Assembly: GCA_963835955.1 (NCBI GenBank)
Contig: CAWIHZ010000001.1
Coordinates: 261,302-325,301 of the forward strand
Source of the DNA: Roseiarcus sp963835955
Lineage (GTDB): Bacteria; Pseudomonadota; Alphaproteobacteria; Rhizobiales; Beijerinckiaceae
DNA length: 64,000 bases
Direction: 5' to 3'
Shown: piece by piece, positions 42,228 through 52,711 of the stretch
How positions within the stretch are numbered: the first letter of the stretch is position 1
Layout: the number at the start of each line of letters is the position of its first letter
The notes under the pieces: generated by a model
The model's input: the letters and a program-made list of their open reading frames with translations, nothing else
The model's database searches: none
Told to the model about the DNA's origin: nothing
Position numbers and translations under genes: made by a program

Positions 42228-44397
42228 TCACTCCAGCCGCACCACGATCGAATCCGAGGCGCCGCGAGCGTCGATAACGGAGACGCGGGCAAAGCCCGCG
42301 CCGTCGGGCTTCCATGCGGATTGCCGGCGCTGGTCGGGCTCGCCGACGGGCTCGCCGTTGACGAACCAGGTGAACGGCGGCGCGCCGCCCAGCGCCTTCA
42401 GCGCCAGCGAGGAATCGCGCTCTCCCTCCTTGAGGCCGAGGTCGATCAGCGCCCCGTCGGGCGGAAAGGCGATTCTGAGCCCCGCCGTCTCGGTCGCGGC
42501 CATGGTCTTGGGCGCGTCCTTGCGCAGATGGCGCAACGGCGGCGGCAGGTCGGCGCTGACCTTCGCCTTCAGCACGCCCCTCGGCGGCCGGATGATCTCG
42601 ATCTCGCGCCCGAGCCGCTGGAAGGCGTCGAACACGATCGGCGCGGCGGCCTCGCGACCGATCAGGCCCGGCGTCGGGCCGTTGTCGGGCCTCCCGACCC
42701 AGACCGCAATCGTCGTCCCCCGGTCGAAGCCGACCGCCAGCGCGTCACGGAAGCCATAGGAGGTTCCGGTCTTGAAAGCGATGCGCCGGCTCAAGGCATT
42801 AGCCGGCGGGGCCGCGCCGCGCAGGATGTCCTCGATGTAATAGGCGGCGACAGGGTCGGTGACCCGGCGCGGCCCGATGATCGGCGGCGCGCCGTCGAGC
42901 CGCTCGATCAGCGCCGGCGCTTCGCCGCCGCGTGCGAAGCCCGCGTAGAGCCGGGCGATGTCGGTCAGCGAGATTCCGAGCCCGCCAATGCCGATGGCGA
43001 GACCGACCGGCGCATCTTTCGGCAGCGCGATATCCGCGCCCGCGCCGTGCAGGCGCGCGAGGAAGGTCGCCGGGCCGACATCGGCCAGGAGCTCGATCGC
43101 CGGCAGATTGAGCGACATCTGCAGCGCCTTGCGCGCGGTCACCGTCCCCTGGTAGCCGAGATCGAAATTCCGCGGAGCATAGGCGCCGTAGCGCGCCGGC
43201 CGGTCGAACAGTACCGTTTCCGGATGGGCGAGGCCCTCTTCGAACGCCAGCGCGTAGATGAAGGGCTTCAGCGCCGAGCCCGGCGAGCGCGGTGCGCGAG
43301 ACATGTCGATCGCGCCGTCGCGCGCGGCGTCGCTGTAGTCGGCGGCGCCGATTCGGGCGCGGATCTCGCCGCTTGCATTGTCGAGGACAACCAGCGCGGC
43401 GGAGAGCTTCGGCCCCAGTCGCGCGACGCTTTCCTTGACCAGCGCCTCGAGTTCTCGACTGCAGCCGCGCGTCGATAGAGAGTTTGATGGTCCTTGATTT
43501 CTTGTCGGCGGCGACCGCTTCCTCGGCCGCGTGGGCGGCGAGCATCGGGAACGGCGAACGCCCGTGCGGGACCGGCTCGCGCCTGGCGGCGGCGGCCTCA
43601 TCCATGCTGATCGCGCCCCGCGCCGCGACGCGATCCAAAACGCGGTCGCGCGCGCGGCGCGCCGCTTCGGGGAAACGATCCGGGCGGCGTCGCTCGGGCG
43701 CTTGCGGCAGCGCGACCAGAAGCGCGGCCTCGGCGATCGTTAGTCTCCGCGGCTCCTTGCCAAAATAGGCGAGCGAGGCCGCGCGCACGCCTTCGAGATT
43801 GCCGCCGAACGGCGCGATCGTCAGATAGCGGTCGAGAATGCCGACCTTGTCGACTTGGCCTTCGATCTGAAGCGCGCGCGCGATCTGCCTCAGTTTGGCC
43901 GCGAGCGTGCGCTCGGCCCGCGGCTCGATCAGCCGCGCGACCTGCATGGTCAGCGTCGAACCGCCGGAGACGACGCGACCGCGCATGAACCATTGTGCGG
44001 CCGCGCGCAGAAGCGCGCGCGCATCGACGCCGCGGTGCTGATAGAACCGGCCGTCCTCATAGGCGACGAGCATCGCAAGGTAGCGCGGATCGACGTCATG
44101 CGTTGTCGCCGGCAGGCGCCAGCGTCCGTCGGGCAGAGTGAACGGCCTCAGCAACCGCCCGTCGCGATCGACAACGATGGTCGAACCCTCGCGTGAGGCC
44201 ATGAGGTCGATCGGCCCAAGGCTCGAGACATAGCGCGGCCAACCAATCGTCGCCGCCAGGGCGGCGACGAAGACGAGCGCGAACGCGGCGGCGGCGACGC
44301 CCTCGCCCCAACCCCTCTCCCACGAGCGAGGCTTGTCCCTTCTCCCGCTCGCAGGAGAAGGTGGCGCGAAGCGATGGATGAGGGACCTGCGCCTCAC
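42228..44397 (-). pseudogene. pbpC: penicillin-binding protein 1C, frameshifted between its two catalytic domains
   Basis: A bifunctional peptidoglycan synthase of about 720 residues in two frames. Frame 1 (from 44397) has one membrane helix (AAAAFALVFVAALAATIGW) and the glycosyltransferase domain (VAYEDGRFYQHRGVD, SGGSTLTMQVARLIEP). It runs to SIDARLQ near 43459. Frame 2 continues RELEALVKESV with the transpeptidase domain (Ser-x-x-Lys in GSALKPF; KTGTS) and the C-terminal PBP1C domain. Removing one base at about 43458 restores the frame. As written, only the glycosyltransferase half could be made. The GTG start overlaps the alpha-2-macroglobulin stop (GTGA). The N-terminal about 30 codons derive from a palindromic repeat (stem 44338-44345/44354-44361). 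Confidence 0.88.
44338..44361. repeat. palindromic intergenic repeat forming the pbpC 5' end
   Basis: An 8-bp inverted repeat (ccttctcc/ggagaagg) sits within a longer C-rich stretch (aacccctctcccacgagcg and following) of the kind repeated between genes in many alphaproteobacteria. Here it lies inside the open frame, before the membrane helix of PBP1C. Either pbpC absorbed the element as an N-terminal extension, or the real start is a GTG downstream of it. Confidence 0.6.
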
Positions 44398-47300
44398 TTC
44401 GCCGTCACCTCGATTTCGCCGAACGCCGTGCGGCCATAGCGTTCGGGATTGTACATGTCTTCCGCCGTCGCCGGCGGATAGACGTAGTGGCCGGGCGCGA
44501 CGGCGCGCACGACATAGGCGATGGTGATGAAGGCCGACTGCCCGGGCTCGCGGTCGAAGGCCGCGACGAAACGGTCGTCGCGATACTCTGTATGGGTCGG
44601 CTCGATGTCTTTCGTCAGCCATCCGAAGCCCTCGACCGAACCGCCGTCGACCAAAGCCGGATTGTCGATCTCGAGCCCGGCGGGCAGACGATCAACGATC
44701 AGCAGGCGGGCGGCGCGCGCTTGCGCCTCCGTCACCTTCAGCGCCACGACGACGCGCTCGTTCTGGGCGATGGTTTTGAGGTCGACCGCGGTTCCGTCGA
44801 GCTTGTAGAACGTGCGCTCGACCGCATAGCCGTTCGAGGCGGCTGGTTCGGGCGCGATCGGCGAGCCGGAAATCGTGGTCACGAGCTCAGCCGTATTCTG
44901 TCCCGAGTTGGCGATCGCGATCGTCTTGCCGGGGAGCCCGGCGCCGCTCCACCGGCGATTGACGGCGCCCTTCACCGGCTCTCCGTCGACGCTGAACCGG
45001 CTCAGGGTCGAATGCTCCGCGAGCGCTTCCGCCGCGAGCGCCATCCAGTTGTTTTCCTGAGTGCTGGTAAGCGACCGCACGGCGCGCGCCGCCTCGAGGA
45101 CCGCGCCCGCGCGGGCGATGGCGTCGCCCTTGATGTCGCCGGCCGCGAGATTGGCCTCCGCGACAAGCGCGAGCACCGCCGCGGCGTCGCGCAGGCGCGA
45201 CCCGTAGTCGGGACGCGAGACTCCGTCGTCGCGCTCGGCTTCGAGCGCACCGAGCGCTGCATCGAACAGCTTTCCGGCGCGCGCCCGGTCGCCCAGCATC
45301 GCCAGCGCCGCCGCGAGCTGCGCCTTGGCGAGCGGGGTTGCGAACATGTCGGGCTTGGCGTCGCCGAGATAACGCAGATCCCCAATCACCGGCCGCCCGT
45401 TTCGGGCGAGGACATAGAGCGCATAGGCAAGCGCCGGCGCGTTCTCCTTGGTCGGCTCGGGCGCATTGACGACCTCGTTGCGCAGCCGGTCGAGCGCCTG
45501 CTCGAACGCCTCCTGCGGCACAGCGAAATTGCGCTCGCGCGCCCGGGTGAGGAAATCGCTGACGAAGGCGTCGAGCCAGACGTCGTCCGTATCATTGTCG
45601 GCCCTCCACATTCCGAAGGCGCCGCTGGCGCTCTGACGATTCAGTTCGCGCTCGATCGCCTGCCTGACGCGTCCGTTGAGATCGGGGTCGATGCCGAGAT
45701 TCTCGATCGACGCGAGCCGGTTGGCGTAGAGGAGCGGCATCGCGATGCTGACCGTCTGCTCTGAACATCCGTAGGGATAGCGCTGCAGCGCCTGCAGCAG
45801 CGCCGGCGCGTCGAGCGCGCCGAAAGGCGAGGCGGAAATTGCAATCGAGCCGGTTCCAGGAATGAAATCGGCGACGAGACCGCCAGAGATCGTCTGGGTC
45901 GCGCCGCTCGGCAGCGGCGTAACCGTGCGTCGGTAGAGGTCGGGCGCGCCGGAGGCGAGGCCGAGCTTGAAATGCTGCACGAGGTCGGTCTTCGGTCCGG
46001 TCAGCCTCAGATCGAGTTCGGCCGTCCCGACGCCGGCGGCGGTGATAGGCATCGACAGCGACTGGCGCTGACCGGCGTTGAGATGCACCGTCCTGGTCAT
46101 CGCGTCGGCGTCAGCCGTCAGCGGTCCGTGAATGTCGAGATCGAGCCTGTAGTCGCCCGCATCGCCTTCGACATTGTCGATCTCGACATGCATCTGCGAG
46201 CGGTCGCCGACGTCGAGGAAGCGCGGAAGCGTCGCGGAGACGACAACCGAGTCGCGAACCGTGACGTCCGCCTGGGTCGAGCCGACCTTGCCCTTCGACC
46301 ATGCGACCGCGGTCAGCCTGACCGAGCCGTTGAAGGCCGGCAGATCGAATGAAACCGTCGCCCGCCCCTGATCGTCAAGCCTGACGACGCCGGAAAACAG
46401 CGCCAGCGGCTGCTGCGTCGGCAGATTGCCCTCGAGATTGCCGCCACTGTCTCCACCAGTATGGATGGCGCCGGCCGCGCCCTGCATGCCGTCGATAAGC
46501 ATGCCCCAGAGATCGCGGATGTCGACGGGAAGCTTGCGCTGGCCGAAGAAATAGGCGCCCGGATCGGGCGTCTTGAAGCCGGTCAGGTTGAGAATGCCGA
46601 CGTCGACCGCGGAAACCGTGACCCGCGCTTCCTCGCCTGGCGCGAGGCCCGCGACCTTGAGCGGCAACGTCATCGACTGGCGCGGCCGCGCCAGCGCGGG
46701 CGCTTCGAGCGTGACGCCGAGCTTGTGAGAATCGCGGGCGATGGCGAACCAGGCAACCCCGATCGCGCGGCCGGGCATGCGTCTGGCCCCGACGTCGAGC
46801 GGGCGATGGGTCAGCGCCACCGCATAGGCGCCCGGGCCCCAGTCGGCGCCGACCGTGAATGGGACCACATTGTCGCCCTTGGCGAGATCGACGTCGATGA
46901 AGCTTTCGACCCTCTCACCGACGAGCGCGATCGTCGCCTTGCCAGCGGCGGCCGCGGCGATGCGAAGTTTCGCCTCCTCCCCCGGCGCGTAGTCGGTCTT
47001 GTCGAGGGTGACGACGACATTGTCGGGAGTGTCGGCGCTGGCCGTTCCTGACCAGCCGACATCGAACAGGACGCTCGTCTCCTCGCCGTCCAGCGTCTTG
47101 ACGTCGAGCCGGTGCCGGCCCCAGCCGACGGCGGCGGAAAACTTCGTTGGCGCGTCGGCGGCGATATCGATCGTTCCGCTCGCGATCCGCTTTGATGACT
47201 TGACCGGCTCGAAGTTCCAGCGGCCGTCGGCGCTGAACCACTGATAGTCGTTGGTCACCTGATAGAGCGACCATTCGGCGCCCTTGCGCGCGACCCGCGC

Positions 47301-49645
47301 GCCGTCCGGCGCGACCGCGATCGCCTCGAAGGTCGCCGTGTCGCCGGCGCTCAGAAGTCTCGTCGAAATCCTTTCTAATCCCGACCGTGACGCTCTTCGC
47401 CCGGACCGGCAGCGTCACCGTGCGCTCGACCGTGCGGCCGCCGGCTTCGGCGACGTCGACGATCAGCTTGGCCTCCAGCGGCCGGGTGGACGACCCATCC
47501 GGCAGGTCGACCGAAAGATCGGCATGGCCCTTATTGTCGGTCTGGACCTTGTCGGTGAACTGGGCTTCGATGGTGGTGAAGTCGTCGTCGGCGAGGCCGC
47601 CGACGTACCCCGGATAGCCTGCGAGCGCCGCGCCCATGATCGCCTGCAGCCGGATGGCGCCGGTGACGTCGAGCCCGCTAGCCGGCGCGCCGTACAGGAA
47701 CCTCGCGTCGAGCGAGAGCTCGACCGGCTCGCCGGGAACAATGACCGGACGGGCTGGATGCAGGGTGAAATCGAGCCGCTCGGGAATATAGTCCTCGAGC
47801 AGGAAATCGACCTCGCCGATGCTGTCGCCCTTCGGGTCGGCGTAGGCCTCGATCGTCCACTTGCCAGGTGCGGCGCCCGGCAGCAGCGGGATGGCCAAAG
47901 CGCGTCCGCCAAGCCCCTCGTCGGCCAGGGTCGCGCGCCTGTATTCGACCCCGTCCGGCCGCTTGACGACCAGCGTCAGCGGCAGGCCCGCCCTGGCTAC
48001 GCCTTTGGCGTCGCGCAGCAGCGCGACGACGTATACGGTCTCGCCGGAGCGATAGACGCCGCGTTCGGTGTAGAGGAATGCGTCGAGCCCCTTCGGCGCG
48101 TCGCGGCCGGCTACGCCGCGGTCGGTAAGGTCGAAAGCGTTCTCAGCGAGGTTGAGGAAGCCGTAGTCGTCGCCGCGGGTCGCAACCAGCAGGCCCGGCG
48201 CCGAGCCGCCCTTGCCGCGCGAAAGCCCGGGGTCGAAATCGACCCGGCCGTCGGCGTCTGTTGTCTTCGTCGCCAGCACTTCGTTGTTGCGCGCGACGAG
48301 CTTGAGTTCGACGCCGGCGAGCGGCGCGGCGGAGCCGAGCGACTGCACGACCGCATGTAACCCGTCTTCGCCCGAAATCGTCGTCAGCCCAAGGTCGGAG
48401 ACAACCATCCATTGGGTGGCGAGCTGCACGGCCTCGCCTGAGTCCGAATCGCCGGGCTTGGCCGCGCCTTTCCAGGGGCGCGCGGCGATCAGATAGACGC
48501 CGGGAGCCAACTTGCCGACCGCGTTAAGCACGGGAAATTCAGTCACGACGTCTTTGTTGAGCTCGGAGGAGACGTCCATCGTCCCGCTCCAGACCTTGGC
48601 CCCGTCCTGCTGCTCGATCGCCTGCGCGCGCGAGGAATCGATCGGCTTGAGGAAGTCGTCGCGGTTGACCGTCGCCAAGAGATTACGGTCGCCGATGCGG
48701 TAGACGTCGATCGAGACCTTCGCCGTGTTGACGGTGATGAGCGGCGCGCCTTGCTGGCCCTGGCGCGGCAGCACGTAGGCCCTGCCGGCGAAATGCGCTT
48801 GCGGCGAGCGGTCGCGCACATAGATTTCGTAATCGGCCGACTTCAGCAGCGATTCGCCGACCGCCGACGGCAGGCCCTGGCGGAGCACAATCGCGTAACG
48901 CTCGCCGTGCTTGAGGCCCTCGACGCAAATCTGCTGGTCCTCATTGGAGATAGCGGTGTCCGACGCGCCGGAGACGGCGACATAGGGCGAAAAATCCGTC
49001 TTGCGCTTGAGCTGCTCGGAGAAGTTGAAGCAGACGCGGGGCGAAGTCGAACTCATTGTCGATCTTGTAGTCGAGAATGCGGAACCCGTGCTGTTCGCGC
49101 ATGTCGTCATAGGTCTTGCGCAGGGTGATGGAGTCGCGCCGGACGAGCGAGGCGTGAAGCGCATCGAGCGCGGGGCGCCACAGCTCGTGCCGGGCCAGAA
49201 GATCGCCGAGAACGGCGAGAGCCTCTGCCTGGGCGTCAGGCGTCGCCGAACGCTGAAAGGCGGCGTAGGCCGCGGTCGCGCCGCGGGTGACGAGGTCGTA
49301 ACGACGGTTGAACTTGGCGTCGTCGGCCTTGACCGCGACCTCCGCCAGGACGAGCCAGTTGGTCGGGTCCTTGGGGGCGGCGGTGACAGCCGCGCCCGCG
49401 AGCTTCTGCGCGGAGTCGAATTTGGACGCGGCGATGGCGGAAGCGACGTCCCTGCGCAACTCATCGGCCGTCTTACCCTTGACTTGCGCGCCGATCGCCG
49501 CCGTCTCGCCGCGTAGCGTCGCGGTCAGCCGCACGACGTCGCTCGCCATGTCCTCGCGCGCATAGGGCCTGACCTCCGCCCCGCTCGCCGCGCCGGTTGT
49601 CATCAGCAAGACGAGGAAGGCGATTGAGCGCAGATGATGAAGCAT
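44394..49645 (-). pseudogene. bacterial alpha-2-macroglobulin (YfhM-like), two frameshifts
   Basis: A periplasmic protease trap of about 1,750 residues, spread over three frames. Part 1 starts at ATG 49645 with a signal peptide (SIAFLVLLMTTGAASGA) and runs to YKIDNE near 49052. Part 2 continues SPRVCFNFSEQL and runs to GIRKDFDE near 47355. Part 3 continues SAGDTATFEA and TNDYQWFSADGRW to the stop at 44394. Each junction is repaired by deleting one base. The thioester site GCSEQ is intact (Cys codon 45765-45767). It has no lipobox. In Gram-negatives this gene and pbpC form one unit that traps invading proteases while PBP1C repairs the wall. Here both are broken. Confidence 0.9.
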
Positions 49646-49829
49646 GGTTCGACCCCGGCCCGACGGGAGCGCCGCTCATCTCGCCATCACGAGGAGCGAA
49701 ACGACGCGGCGAGCCAGGGCCGCGGTTCCGTCGATCAACTCTTACTTTACCATGGCCGCTGCACCGCCGACTAGAATCGCTTGAAGGGCGGTGGGCGGCG
49801 ACGAGATACGCGGCATCTGCGCCGCGGTC

Positions 49830-50207
49830 CTACAATTCTTGGCGTCGCGCCATCGAAATGCCCAGCGCGTTCGCGACGTCATGCAGCCTTCGGTCGTTCG
49901 TCCACAGCTCCGCTCCGGCAGTCAATAGCGCCGCGGCGAGCAGATGCGCGTCGAGATACCCGACGCCGCTTCCTGACAAGACATGGCGATCGATGAAGCC
50001 AAGGACTTCCGCGTCCGTGGCGACGACGGCGAGAGGCAAGTCCGACAGCGAGGCCAGCACGGCCTTGCGTTGCCGCAGGTTTCCCAACGCGAGCTCGCCG
50101 ATGACAAAGGGATGCGTCAAAACCATTCCAGTGTTGAGCAGTGAGGCCAGCATCGCGTTGCCCGCCCGCAGATGATCAACCCAGATCGACGTGTCGGCCA
50201 GGATCAC
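49830..50207 (-). CDS. vapC: VapC-like PIN-domain toxin ribonuclease
   Basis: A 125-residue PIN-domain protein, probably an RNase that blocks translation when freed from VapB. The acidic PIN residues are visible: Asp in MILADTSIWVDH, Glu in PFVIGELALGN, and the Asp positions in GVGYLDAHLLAAA and LWTNDRRL. Its GTG start overlaps the vapB stop (GTGA), so toxin synthesis depends on antitoxin translation. The cut RNA target is unknown. Confidence 0.92.
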   Translation of the reverse strand: MILADTSIWVDHLRAGNAMLASLLNTGMVLTHPFVIGELALGNLRQRKAVLASLSDLPLAVVATDAEVLGFIDRHVLSGSGVGYLDAHLLAAALLTAGAELWTNDRRLHDVANALGISMARRQEL

Positions 50208-50401
50208 GCGGAAATTATTCGACGCCTCGGCGGCGTCTTAATGTCGGGTTCGCTGCCGCCCAGACGCGCCAGCCGCCGCGCGCTTTCCCGCTCAATCAAG
50301 GCCTTGAGCGCCTCCCGGACCAGACTCGACTTCTCCTTCAGGCCAGTGAATTCCTGAGCCTTGGCCACGAGTTCGTCGTCTAGCGACAAAGTCGTTCTCA
50401 C
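50204..50401 (-). CDS. vapB: VapB-like antitoxin
   Basis: A 65-residue antitoxin. The N-terminal RTTLSLDDELVAKAQEFTGL is a ribbon-helix-helix DNA-binding domain of the type II VapB/DUF2191 kind, and the C-terminal arm (ARLGGSEPDIKTPPRRR) would cover the toxin. The start is GTG 50401, seven bases after ggagg; the open frame upstream is unconserved. The complex probably represses its own promoter, just upstream in 50402-50500. Confidence 0.88.
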   Translation of the reverse strand: MRTTLSLDDELVAKAQEFTGLKEKSSLVREALKALIERESARRLARLGGSEPDIKTPPRRRIISA

Positions 50402-50878
50402 TTGCCCGCCTCCATGCCTGACGCCATATCTATCATCGTTTGATGACCCGCTCAATGCCTGACTTTGACGCACTGTTAAATCGGCCTCGCTGGGGTCGCT
50501 TCTCCATGGCCAATCGAGCGATGCCTGAGTTCCGTCGATCCTTGTTGGGCTCCAGCAGGCGCGCAGGTTCGGAGTCCAAAATGGCCTCCGTTTTTGACGA
50601 CCTCGATAGCCGGTACGACTTCACAGCAACGTCGTCAGTTTCGCGGCCGATATGGCCCGCGGAGGCTTTGTCCGGCAAAGCTTGGCGTCTCACCGCAAGA
50701 GCTGGCGCGCCGCAGTCTGAGATTAAATACCGCGAGATTTCGAGACCTGATTCGACGCCACAGCCGCTCGCGCGCGGCCAACAAATCGTCATTGCGCGGA
50801 GCGAAGGTTTCCCTCAATTCGGATCATGCTCTAGCATAACCGGACGCGCCATCGACCAGAATGCCGCAGGGTAAGTCC
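50402..50878. other. intergenic region upstream of vapB and the protease-like gene
   Basis: About 480 bases without a supported gene. A 144-codon plus-strand open frame is present, but its product is low-complexity and has no ribosome site or recognised family. The hairpin gctttg-tccgg-caaagc (50665-50681) has a near copy at 52433-52449. A fragment ggatcatgctctag (50821-50834) resembles the end of the palindromic repeat at 39482. Confidence 0.5.
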
Positions 50879-52228
50879 ATGAAAAGAGCGCTGGGCCTTT
50901 TGACGCTCGCACTGGGGGCGGCCATTCTCGCGCCGCCGCCCGCTCGTGCCCAGACGCCGTCCGCTGCTCCGTCCACGACCGCGGACGCCGCCATAGCCGA
51001 GCAGAAGGCGGCCTTCCTTGCGTTGCCGGAAGAGACGCGAAGGGCGGCGCAGGACGCGCTCGTATGGCTCGGATTTTACAACGGCGTGGTTGACGGCGAC
51101 TTCGGCAAGCGCACCCGCGACGCGATCCTGGCCTTCCAGGCGAGCGTCAAGGCGCCCGCCAGCGGCGCGCTGTCGGCGGGAACCCTGCAGGCCTTGCTCG
51201 CCGCGCGCGAGACCGCGCGCAAGACGGTCGGCTTTCACATCATTGACGACGCCAGGACCGGCGCGAGGATCGGGGCGCCGGGCAAGCTCATGACCGGGCA
51301 GGTGAAGCTCGATTTCGCCTCGAGCGCCGACCCTGACCTGAACGCGCTCTACGCGCGGCTTGCGGCTGGAACGGCGACCCGCAAGATTGCCTACAAGGCG
51401 ATGAAGCCGGACGCTTTCTTCGTCGTCTCGGGGCAGGACGGCGCAACGAAATTCTATACCCGCTTCGAGAAGAACGCGGCCGCGAGCCCGCCAATTCGCG
51501 GCTTCACTTTCTCATATCCGGCCTCGCGAGCGGCGCTGCTCGACCGGATCGCGATCGCGGTCGCCAATTCGTTCGGACCCTTCGCCGTCCGCGACGCCGA
51601 GCCCACCAAGGCCTTGGTGGCCAAGGCGTCGGCGGCGGACTTACCCCAAGTAGGCGGAAAGCCCGCTCCGCCGCCCGGTCCGGTCCTGACCGCGACTGCG
51701 CTCGTGATCGCGCCGGGCCAGGCGCTGACGGCGATTAGGCCTAACGACTGCCCCGGCGCCAGCGTCGCCGGCAAGCCGGTTCGCTTCGAGCGCGCGGACG
51801 AAGCGACCGGTCTTGCGATCATCGGGGGCGATTTCGGCTCGAAGGGCGAAGCGCCGCGCCTGGGCGCCCTGACGCCCAACGTCGTCGTATTGAGCTTCGC
51901 CGGCCGGCGCGTCGAGGCGAGCCCGGCTTCGCTCGGCGGCGACGCCGCTCGGCCCCTCGTGATGACGGCGGTGGAGAAGAGCGGCTCCGGCGGTCCGGTG
52001 TTCGATCGGCGCGGGGGCCTCATCGGTCTCGTCGCGCCGATCGCCGGCGAGCCGAAGCGCGTCGCCGGCGTCGCGCTCGCCGCCTGGCGCCGAATCGTCG
52101 GCCCGGACGCGCTCAGCGCGTTCCTCGGCGCGAGTGAAGCCAACTCGGCGGCCTCCGCGCCGCTCAGCGCCGGCGACATCGCCGCGCGCGAGAAGGAAGC
52201 GCTGCTGGCGGTCTTCTGTCAGAAGTAG
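50879..52228 (+). CDS. exported peptidoglycan-binding / trypsin-like protein, probably catalytically dead
   Basis: A 449-residue periplasmic protein. After a signal peptide (about residues 1-25, LLTLALGAAILAPPPARA) comes a PG_binding_1 repeat (about 50-108: AAQDALVWLGFYNGVVDGDFGKRTRDAILAFQ). A middle domain precedes a C-terminal trypsin-like domain (about 265-405). The serine loop is present (KSGSGGPVF), but where active relatives have the His of a TNAHV-type motif this one reads LTAIRPND. The Asp position reads ATGLAII. Both look substituted, so it may be a pseudoprotease. ATG 50879 starts at the signal peptide. Confidence 0.78.
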   Translation: MKRALGLLTLALGAAILAPPPARAQTPSAAPSTTADAAIAEQKAAFLALPEETRRAAQDALVWLGFYNGVVDGDFGKRTRDAILAFQASVKAPASGALSAGTLQALLAARETARKTVGFHIIDDARTGARIGAPGKLMTGQVKLDFASSADPDLNALYARLAAGTATRKIAYKAMKPDAFFVVSGQDGATKFYTRFEKNAAASPPIRGFTFSYPASRAALLDRIAIAVANSFGPFAVRDAEPTKALVAKASAADLPQVGGKPAPPPGPVLTATALVIAPGQALTAIRPNDCPGASVAGKPVRFERADEATGLAIIGGDFGSKGEAPRLGALTPNVVVLSFAGRRVEASPASLGGDAARPLVMTAVEKSGSGGPVFDRRGGLIGLVAPIAGEPKRVAGVALAAWRRIVGPDALSAFLGASEANSAASAPLSAGDIAAREKEALLAVFCQK

Positions 52229-52711
52229 GGTCGCGGCGGCGGGACGGCCAAATCGTCCGAACTGCCGACATCGACGTTTGCTGACCCGATGCCACGCGTT
52301 GAGGTCGCGAACCCAACCTGCTAATCAGCTTGGGGTTCGGTCGAGATAGGATCGGACGCTGGTCGGCCTGAGCCTAATATCCCGATCGAGGACGTCAAAG
52401 TCTTATGGCCGCGCCGATCGACATTCGGGGTGGCTTTGTCCTGCAAAGCCGCGGAGCGAGACCAGTTGGCGCGGACTGCCCGCGCGGGCGCGGGTGATTC
52501 CTGGTAGCCGCGAACGCGGGCGGCGGCTTCCTCGGCGCAACGCTGGGGTCCGTCGTCCGCAAGACGTCGCCAGCCCACCGCCGCGATCGACCGCCCCCGG
52601 GGGCTGAAGTCCCTGCGCGGTCGTTCGCCGCCGCATGCACGCGTTGAGCGGGCGATTTGGCGCTCTCATGCCGGATCGCCTCTCGAACGGAAGCCCTCAA
52701 GGGAGGCCCAC
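52229..52711. other. intergenic region between protease-like gene and mechanosensitive channel gene
   Basis: About 480 bases with no credible gene. It holds the hairpin gctttg-tcctg-caaagc (52433-52449), a near match of the one at 50665-50681. The promoter of the channel gene must be in the last 150 bases; ggaggcc upstream of 52712 is its ribosome site. Confidence 0.5.

Noticed and set aside
50440..50874. 144-codon frame upstream of the protease-like gene
   Set aside because: It has low-complexity composition, no ribosome site, and overlaps short palindromic elements.
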